A DNA stretch of 10,459 nucleotides from assembly GCA_022447405.1 (NCBI GenBank), contig JAKVCE010000047.1:1-10459 (forward strand). Direction: 5' to 3'. Each line of letters starts with the position of its first letter. Position 1 is the first letter of the stretch. This document shows, piece after piece, positions 5,833 to 10,459 of this stretch. A program made the position numbers and the translations under genes. The stretch is from Planctomycetota bacterium. Its GTDB lineage: Bacteria; Planctomycetota; UBA1135; GCA-002686595. The notes below the pieces were generated by a model. It was not told the DNA's origin and did not search any database. It worked only from the letters and a program-made list of their open reading frames with translations.

Positions 5833-7452
5833 TCAAGACTCCAAGCGCCCAGCCTTGCGCTCGACCGCGGCGAGGGCGCTCCCGTCCCGCACGATCTCGC
5901 AGGCGGCCTGTAGGTCTGTGTGGGCGTAGCGGTCGCGGAAGAGCGGGGCGACGTGCTCGCGCAGGTGCTCGTGGAGCGCCTGCGCCCCCTTGCCCGCGCG
6001 CAGCTCGGGGTGGAACTCCCGCCCCTGCCCGGCGCAGAGGAGCTCGATCGCCAGGACCTGCTCCGTGTTCTCGAGGATCGTGCGCGCCTTGCGCGCAGCC
6101 GTCACCCCCATCGAGACGTGGTCCTCCTGGTTCGCGCTCGTGGGCACCGTGTCCACCGACGCGGGGTGCGCGTGCACCTTGTTCTCGCTCGCGAGCGCCG
6201 CCGCGGCGACCTGGGCGATCATGTAGCCCGAGTGCAGGCCAGGCTTCGGCGCGAGGAAGGCCGGGAGGTCGGAGAGGTCCGGGTTCACCAGCTGCTCGAC
6301 CCTGCGCTCGCTGACGTTGGCGAGGGTGGCGAGGGCCAAGCCGAGGTAGTCCATGACCATCGAGATCGGCTGGCCGTGGAACATGCCCGCCGAGACCACC
6401 TCCGCGGTCTCAGGGAAGAGGATCGGGTTGTCCGTGACCCCGTTCAGCTCGCGCTCTAGGACCGCGCCGACGTGCGCGATCGCGTTCTTCGCGGCGCCGT
6501 GGATCTGCGGGACGCAGCGCAGCGAGTACGGGTCCTGGACCCGGTCGCAGTCTGTGTGGCTCTTCAGGACCTCGGAGCGCTTCAAGCAGGCCCGCACGTT
6601 CGACGCCGTGCGCTCGTGTCCTGGGTCAGCCTTGAGCTCGGCGAGGCGCTCATCGAAGGGTGTCACGCTGCCAAAGAGCGCCTCGATGGAGAGCGCAGCG
6701 ATCGCGTCAGAGAGCTTGGAGAGCGAGCGCGCTCGTGAGCAAGCCACGACGCCGATGGCCTTCATGATCTCGGTGCCGTTGATGAGCGCGAGCCCCTCCT
6801 TCGCGTGCAAGACGAGGGGCTCCTCATCGAGCTTCTTCAACGCGGCCTTGGCCGTCATCGAGCGCCCGCCCAGCTCCGCGCGTCCGTGACCCATGTACGC
6901 CGCCGCCATGTGGGAGAGCGGCGCGAGGTCTCCGCTCGCACCGACGGAGCCCTGCCTCGGGACCTCGGGGACGAAGCCCGCGTTGAACAGACGAACCAGC
7001 TTGTCGATCGTCTGCGGGCGCACGCCCGAGTGTCCCCGCAAGAGACCGTTGAGCCGCAAGACCTGCGCGATGCGCACCTCCTCCCTGGGCATCGGCTCGC
7101 CGACGCCGCAGCAGTGCGAGAGCACGAGGTTCCTCTGCAGCTCGACGAGGTCTTCGCTCGGGACAGCGACGTCCTTCAACTTGCCGAAGCCGGTCGTGAC
7201 CCCGTAGACGACCTCCCCCTCTTCCACGAGCTCATCCACCAGCGCGCGCGCCTCCTTGACGAGCGCCCTCGCGCCAGCAGACACCGTGAGGTGAAGGTCT
7301 TCGCCGCGCACCAGCGGGGCGAGGCGATCCAAGGAGAGCGAGGTCCCGTCAAGGCGCAGGCGCTTGACCTTCGGGACAGCCGCCTTGACCTTCTTCGTGC
7401 GCGCTCGCTTGCGGCGGGTGGACTTTCGACGCGTGGACTTTCGCTTCGCCAT
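5833..7452 (-). CDS. hutH: Histidine ammonia-lyase with basic N-terminal tail
   Basis: 539 residues; the family is usually near 510. It removes ammonia from L-histidine to give urocanate, the first step of histidine degradation, using a MIO cofactor formed from Ala-Ser-Gly. That triad is seen at 172-174 in GSVGASGDLAPLSH. Other active-site residues are in place: Tyr83 (VVYGVTTGFG), His113 (NLVLSHCCG), Asn225 (LALINGTE), Tyr309 and Arg312 (QDPYSLRC), and Glu444 (TSANQEDHVSM). The Ser-His pair and the NQE motif favour histidine over tyrosine or phenylalanine. Residues 1-~30 are an added Lys/Arg-rich tail with a repeated KSTRR. No ATG, GTG or TTG follows it before the conserved LDGTSLSL start of the family, so the ATG at 7452 is the best start and the tail is probably translated. 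panD and hutU follow on the same strand. Confidence 0.96.
   Translation of the reverse strand: MAKRKSTRRKSTRRKRARTKKVKAAVPKVKRLRLDGTSLSLDRLAPLVRGEDLHLTVSAGARALVKEARALVDELVEEGEVVYGVTTGFGKLKDVAVPSEDLVELQRNLVLSHCCGVGEPMPREEVRIAQVLRLNGLLRGHSGVRPQTIDKLVRLFNAGFVPEVPRQGSVGASGDLAPLSHMAAAYMGHGRAELGGRSMTAKAALKKLDEEPLVLHAKEGLALINGTEIMKAIGVVACSRARSLSKLSDAIAALSIEALFGSVTPFDERLAELKADPGHERTASNVRACLKRSEVLKSHTDCDRVQDPYSLRCVPQIHGAAKNAIAHVGAVLERELNGVTDNPILFPETAEVVSAGMFHGQPISMVMDYLGLALATLANVSERRVEQLVNPDLSDLPAFLAPKPGLHSGYMIAQVAAAALASENKVHAHPASVDTVPTSANQEDHVSMGVTAARKARTILENTEQVLAIELLCAGQGREFHPELRAGKGAQALHEHLREHVAPLFRDRYAHTDLQAACEIVRDGSALAAVERKAGRLES
7418..7443. repeat. Tandem 15-bp-period repeat coding the basic HutH tail
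   Basis: GTGGACTTTCG occurs at 7418-7428 and again at 7433-7443, a 15-bp period. On the minus strand it encodes two successive KSTRR units at HutH residues 5-14. The near-identical DNA suggests that the tail grew by short tandem duplication. Confidence 0.75.
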
Positions 7453-7461
7453 AGGTCCGGG

Positions 7462-7467
7462 ATTCTA
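7462..7467 (-). promoter_or_regulatory. TAGAAT -10-like hexamer 9 nt before hutH
   Basis: On the minus strand TAGAAT (7467-7462) ends 9 nt before the hutH ATG, in the 47-bp gap after the upstream gene. A -35 is poor (TCGTTC at 17 bp). If it is real, hutH would have its own promoter with a leaderless or nearly leaderless transcript. The GGAGGG farther upstream (about 30 nt from the ATG) is too distant to act as a ribosome site. Confidence 0.28.
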
Positions 7468-7499
7468 CGGGAGCCCGACCCTCCGAACGAAACCCCTCT

Positions 7500-9194
7500 C
7501 TAGCGCCTCGCGGGATTGAAGAGGGCTGACCCTCCGCTCTTGGCTGCATCGGGGAGCGGGATGAGGAGCGCCGTCTCGTCCTCCAAATCGATGATCACGT
7601 CTCGCAGGAGGGGCTGTGAGTTCCAGCGCGCGTTCACGCGCCAGCGCCCCTTGGCGAGCTCGTCGACCTGAAAGTTTTCTTCCGCGGGCAGGGAGACCGC
7701 CACCCTGGGGGCGCCGTCCACGCTCACCTGCACCGGGAGCGCGAGCTCCCGTCCCTCCATCTGGAACTCGATCACGCACGCATCTGGCGGGATCTCCTTC
7801 AGCTCGAGCTCCACCTCGCTCGCCCCGCGGCGGACGATCTCTCCAGCCCATGTCTCCCCGTCCGGCCCCTCTGCCGTCAGGTAGCGGATCGGGGTCACCT
7901 GCTCATTGGAGGAGAAGGTGAAGCGGCCGGCCGGGTCGGACCAGGTGGATTGAACGCTCGTCGGCAGGTTCGGGAAGACGCCGACCTCGAGGAAGCCCGC
8001 TGGCTGCCCGAAGGTCGAGAGGGTCGTCTGCACCTGGTCTGGCGCCTCCAATCTGACGAGGGCGCGCGACACCGGCTCGCCGTCGCGCAGGACGCGGCCC
8101 TTCAGCACGGGCGCGGGCTCGAGGTGCAGCACGGTCTTTGTGAGGCGCCCGGCCTTGAGCGACACGGCCGAGACCCGCGGCTTAGCGCGCGCGCCCGCGT
8201 GGAAGAGGTAGAGCTGCAGGTTCCCCGGCGGCAAGCCCTCGACCGTGCTCGTCCCGCCGGGATAGACGCTGACCGGGTTGTACCGGTGCCAGGGGAAGTC
8301 CCTGCTCGTGCGCGCCCCCGCGGCAGGGAGCAAGAAGACCTGCGCGGGCTGGCGCGCGCCCAGGCTCTCCGCGATGCGCAGCTCGAGCGCTGCGCCTGGG
8401 CGCAGCGTGTAGACGAGCTTGTCTCCCGTGATGGTCGCGCCTGCCTTCACGTTGTACTTCTCACGCCAGGCCGCGTAGCCCTCCTTCTCCACGATGAGCA
8501 GCACCTGCCCAGAGGTCATGCGCGGGTAGTAGAAGGTGCCCTCTTGGTCCGTGTAGGTCTCCTGACCGTCCATCGTGACGCGCGCACCGATGATCGGATC
8601 TCCGGCCTTGTCCTGCACCCGCCCGTGGACGACCGCCGGCCTCCCGAAGCCGATGTTGAGCACGCTCTTGCGGTCGTTCCTGAGGAGGACCTCCCGCTCA
8701 GCGCCTGGGATCAGCGCGCCGCTGACCTTCACGATGGAGAGGCCCGGGTAGAGGTCGTGTGCGCCGAAGCCGCCTCCAGCGTCGCACTTGAGGACCCGGC
8801 CCATGTTCGCGCCAGAGGTGAAGCGGACCTCACCCGTGACTCCCTTCGAGTCCGGTCCGAAGAGGTGCCCCTCGAGCCGCGCCCGCGCCCCTGAGCCGTG
8901 CGCGCCTACGCCGTCTGCGACGAGGCGCTTGGCGGGCTCAACGAGCGAGAGGCTCAGCTCCAGCGGGAAGAAGATCTCGGTGGGCTCCTCACCCTCCAGC
9001 TCCCGCTCCGAGGCGAGCTCCTCATCCCTCGTGACCCTCGCCACCATGTCGATCTCTGGCCCGACCCCTCCCGGAGTGATCACCTCGATCGGGGCGGCCT
9101 GCCCCCCGTCGTCCCCGGAGAGAAACACGAGCAGACCAGCGCCGAGGGCGAGGCAGGCGGCGAAGAGGAGCAGGATTTTTCGGTGTGAGCCCAT
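7500..9194 (-). CDS. Membrane-anchored protein with carboxypeptidase-regulatory-like repeats
   Basis: 564 residues from the ATG at 9194. This start is preferred over the in-frame ATG at 9236 because it opens directly on MGSHRK followed by a hydrophobic segment (residues 7-26), a normal signal anchor. The remainder would lie outside the cytoplasmic membrane. After an acidic linker (about 55-75) come beta-sandwich units like carboxypeptidase regulatory (CarboxypepD_reg / transthyretin-like) domains: about 106-160 (ARLEGHLFGPDSKGVTGEV), 187-264 (VVHGRVQDKAGDPIIGARV, then TDQEGTFYYPRM), and 363-430 (VLKGRVLRDGEPVSRALV, then SDPAGRFTFSS). No catalytic site is visible. Such domains usually give binding or structural roles; the ligand is unknown. 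It sits 47 bp upstream of hutH on the same strand and is divergent from the FG-GAP lipoprotein gene. No functional link to histidine use can be read from the sequence. Confidence 0.72.
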   Translation of the reverse strand: MGSHRKILLLFAACLALGAGLLVFLSGDDGGQAAPIEVITPGGVGPEIDMVARVTRDEELASERELEGEEPTEIFFPLELSLSLVEPAKRLVADGVGAHGSGARARLEGHLFGPDSKGVTGEVRFTSGANMGRVLKCDAGGGFGAHDLYPGLSIVKVSGALIPGAEREVLLRNDRKSVLNIGFGRPAVVHGRVQDKAGDPIIGARVTMDGQETYTDQEGTFYYPRMTSGQVLLIVEKEGYAAWREKYNVKAGATITGDKLVYTLRPGAALELRIAESLGARQPAQVFLLPAAGARTSRDFPWHRYNPVSVYPGGTSTVEGLPPGNLQLYLFHAGARAKPRVSAVSLKAGRLTKTVLHLEPAPVLKGRVLRDGEPVSRALVRLEAPDQVQTTLSTFGQPAGFLEVGVFPNLPTSVQSTWSDPAGRFTFSSNEQVTPIRYLTAEGPDGETWAGEIVRRGASEVELELKEIPPDACVIEFQMEGRELALPVQVSVDGAPRVAVSLPAEENFQVDELAKGRWRVNARWNSQPLLRDVIIDLEDETALLIPLPDAAKSGGSALFNPARR

Positions 9195-9229
9195 GTTCCT
9201 TGGAATGGACGACCCGCGAAGCAGATTCG

Positions 9230-9242
9230 TCCCCACAGGGGA
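9230..9242. repeat. Short inverted repeat in the divergent spacer
   Basis: TCCCC-ACA-GGGGA forms a perfect 5-bp stem with a 3-nt loop, 36 bp upstream of the minus-strand membrane-protein start and about 95 bp upstream of the plus-strand lipoprotein start. It may be a leader hairpin or a small operator. There is no further evidence. Confidence 0.25.
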
Positions 9243-9301
9243 TCCCGAATGCGCGCGTCCGAGCCGAGACCATAGGACGGACCCGCGCCCGGGTCACTCA
9301 G

Positions 9302-9330
9302 TTGCTCCTCTCCTTCTGGACCGCCAGAAT
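9302..9330 (+). promoter_or_regulatory. Possible leaderless promoter for the FG-GAP lipoprotein gene
   Basis: TTGCTC (9302-9307) and CAGAAT (9325-9330) are spaced by exactly 17 bp, and CAGAAT ends 6 nt before the ATG at 9337. The geometry suits a transcript beginning at the start codon. There is no Shine-Dalgarno sequence: the six bases before the ATG are CCCTCC. This is the best-formed of the AGAAT-type boxes in the window. Confidence 0.33.
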
Positions 9331-9336
9331 CCCTCC

Positions 9337-10459
9337 ATGAGCCCCTCGATCCGCGTCCCCCTCCTCTGCTGCCTCCTCACGGCGTGCTCTGGGGATGCCC
9401 CTGTGGTCCAAGAAGAGGCCCAGGAGACCTCTGGGAGGGCGATCGCTGCCCCCGCCCTGAAGGCGCGGCTGGAGCTCCCGTGCGACGGAAAGCCCGATGG
9501 AGTCCTCCTCTTAGACCCCTCCTTGGGCGTCGGCCCCCTCGTCGCCGTCACCCATGACCCCGGCGAGCTCCTCTTCTGGGAGGAGCTGCCGACGGGCTGG
9601 TCTCTCGCCCCCACGCCCCGCAAGGTCGCGATCCCCGACTGGTGCCTGGGACCTGCGCTCCTCCCGGGCGGCGTCGTCCCCTCCATCGCCCTCGCTGACC
9701 GCAGCGACCCCGGCCTCTTGGTGGTCGACCCGAGGAGCGGCGAGCGCACGGCGCGGATCGGCCTCGAGCACCGCCCGCGCGCGCTCTCCGTGGGCGACCC
9801 GGACGCGGACCGCGTCAGCGAGGTGGTCTGCGCGGACGCGAGCGGCGCCCTCCTCATGTGGAGGCCAGGCGAGCTCATCGTGCGCGTCGAGGGAGACCCG
9901 GAGGACGGGCAGCTGCCCACCTGCGTCCTCGCGGCCTCCGACTCGAGCGGCGTCGTCGTCGGCCAGCAGACCTCGCGCAGCCTGCGCCTCTTCCGCAGTC
10001 AAACGCCGGGAGCGGAGCTCGCCCCGGCGGAGTCCATTGAGCTCGGTGAGATCCCCCGCTCCCTCGTCGAGATCGAGGTCGACGGGGACCCCGGTCCTGA
10101 GCTCGCTGTGGCGATGGGTGACCACAGCGTCCGGCTCCTCGGCGTCGGCGTCCCCGGCGACGCGCGCTCTTGGTTCTCCAGTGAGGCAGAGGTGCTGACC
10201 GTGCGCGTCGGGCGCCTGCCCATCGATCTCGAGGCCGTCGACTTCGACGGGGACGGCGAGGAGGAGCTCTTCGCCACCGGGGCCGGCGACTCGTACACGA
10301 TCCTCTCCGCCGGCACCGAGGGCGCGCGCGGCGTGCGCTTTGATGAGTACGCCGGACAGCTCCCTTGGGACGGCGCGGCCTGCGACATCGACGGCGACGG
10401 TCGCCCGGAGCTCGCCTTCGCCAACCAGGCGGCGCGGCGCGTGAGCCTGGTGTGGTCCG
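9337..10459 (+). CDS. Lipoprotein with FG-GAP/VCBS-like repeats (3' partial)
   Basis: From ATG 9337 the frame stays open to the window end (374 codons), so the C-terminus is missing. The N-terminus MSPSIRVPLLCCLLTACSG is a lipoprotein signal with lipobox L14-T15-A16-C17, predicting lipidation at Cys17. The rest is a series of ~60-80-residue beta-propeller-like units with Asp-rich loops: a degenerate DPDADRVSEVV (about residue 154), VDGDPGPELAVAMG (about 248), DFDGDGEEELFATG (about 303) and DIDGDGRPELAFAN (about 350). The last two are canonical DxDxDG calcium loops of FG-GAP/VCBS repeats, as in integrin-like propellers. Such proteins act at the cell surface in binding or structure; no enzyme motif is seen. 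The gene is divergent from the membrane-anchored beta-repeat protein (142-bp spacer), so the two may share control. Confidence 0.78.
   Translation, partial: MSPSIRVPLLCCLLTACSGDAPVVQEEAQETSGRAIAAPALKARLELPCDGKPDGVLLLDPSLGVGPLVAVTHDPGELLFWEELPTGWSLAPTPRKVAIPDWCLGPALLPGGVVPSIALADRSDPGLLVVDPRSGERTARIGLEHRPRALSVGDPDADRVSEVVCADASGALLMWRPGELIVRVEGDPEDGQLPTCVLAASDSSGVVVGQQTSRSLRLFRSQTPGAELAPAESIELGEIPRSLVEIEVDGDPGPELAVAMGDHSVRLLGVGVPGDARSWFSSEAEVLTVRVGRLPIDLEAVDFDGDGEEELFATGAGDSYTILSAGTEGARGVRFDEYAGQLPWDGAACDIDGDGRPELAFANQAARRVSLVWS

Noticed and set aside
7950..8894. Plus-strand open frame (314 codons) opposite the beta-repeat membrane protein
   Set aside because: Antisense shadow: Arg/Glu/Leu/Val-rich, no motifs, while the minus strand shows a signal anchor and recognisable repeats.
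9195..9236. Upstream in-frame ATG at 9236 as the start of the membrane protein
   Set aside because: It would put 14 polar residues before the MGSHRK + hydrophobic segment. The start at 9194 gives a normal signal anchor. The AAGGA near the 9194 ATG is too close to settle the point alone.
9294..9920. Minus-strand open frame (208 codons) and neighbouring 9511-10125 and 9999-10424 minus frames
   Set aside because: They lie opposite the lipoprotein gene, which has a lipobox and DxDxDG loops in an uninterrupted plus-strand frame. The minus frames are Arg/Ser/Pro-rich shadows.
1..10459. tRNA/rRNA genes, CRISPR arrays, insertion sequences, riboswitches
   Set aside because: I looked on both strands and saw no spaced direct-repeat array, transposase-like reading frame or tRNA-like fold. 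The spacers are short and almost all the DNA is covered by coding sequence.

Overview
The window is bacterial, GC-rich and tightly packed. It has eight protein genes, two of them cut by the window edges, and no RNA gene, insertion sequence or CRISPR array that I can see. The best guess for the organism is a marine planctomycete of the Saltatorellus/Poly30-like kind. That is an inference. It rests on the C-terminal tail of the first gene (Cys-Pro-Cys-Gly-Asn, a FGDGLRC block, a YQLWYRD block and a FNLSNG ending), which I remember as a recurring tail of secreted proteins in that group. The general lack of Shine-Dalgarno sequences and the abundance of exported proteins fit this.

Left part (1-3091, lower GC): two exported hydrolases face each other. 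The plus-strand gene is the 3' part of an endonuclease I-type nuclease fused to the tail described above (1-924). The minus-strand gene is a gingipain-like C25 cysteine peptidase with a signal peptide (1016-3091). The 91 bp between their ends holds two inverted repeats that may end transcription from both sides.

Middle (3092-7452, higher GC): after a 203-bp divergent spacer comes a small FmdB-type zinc-ribbon gene (plus, 3295-3516). It meets tail to tail, 5 bp apart, a minus-strand histidine-degradation group: hutH (7452 to 5833), panD (5747 to 5208) and hutU (5192 to 3522). HutH turns histidine into urocanate and HutU turns urocanate into imidazolonepropionate. hutI and the last steps to glutamate are not in the window. 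Between the two Hut genes lies an apparently intact pyruvoyl aspartate decarboxylase (PanD) with about 55 extra C-terminal residues. HutH carries a strongly basic, about 30-residue N-terminal tail.

Right part (7500-10459): a membrane-anchored protein with carboxypeptidase-regulatory-like beta-sandwich repeats (minus) sits 47 bp upstream of hutH in the same direction. It is divergent from a lipoprotein with FG-GAP/VCBS-type calcium loops (plus, 9337 onward, cut by the window end).

Taken together, the exported nuclease and protease could release nucleotides and peptides, and the Hut enzymes would use one of the resulting amino acids. This link is inference. The points most worth a second look are the hutH-panD-hutU arrangement with its extended PanD, the basic tail on HutH, the nuclease-tail fusion, and an AGAAT hexamer placed 6-9 nt before three start codons, which suggests leaderless transcripts.
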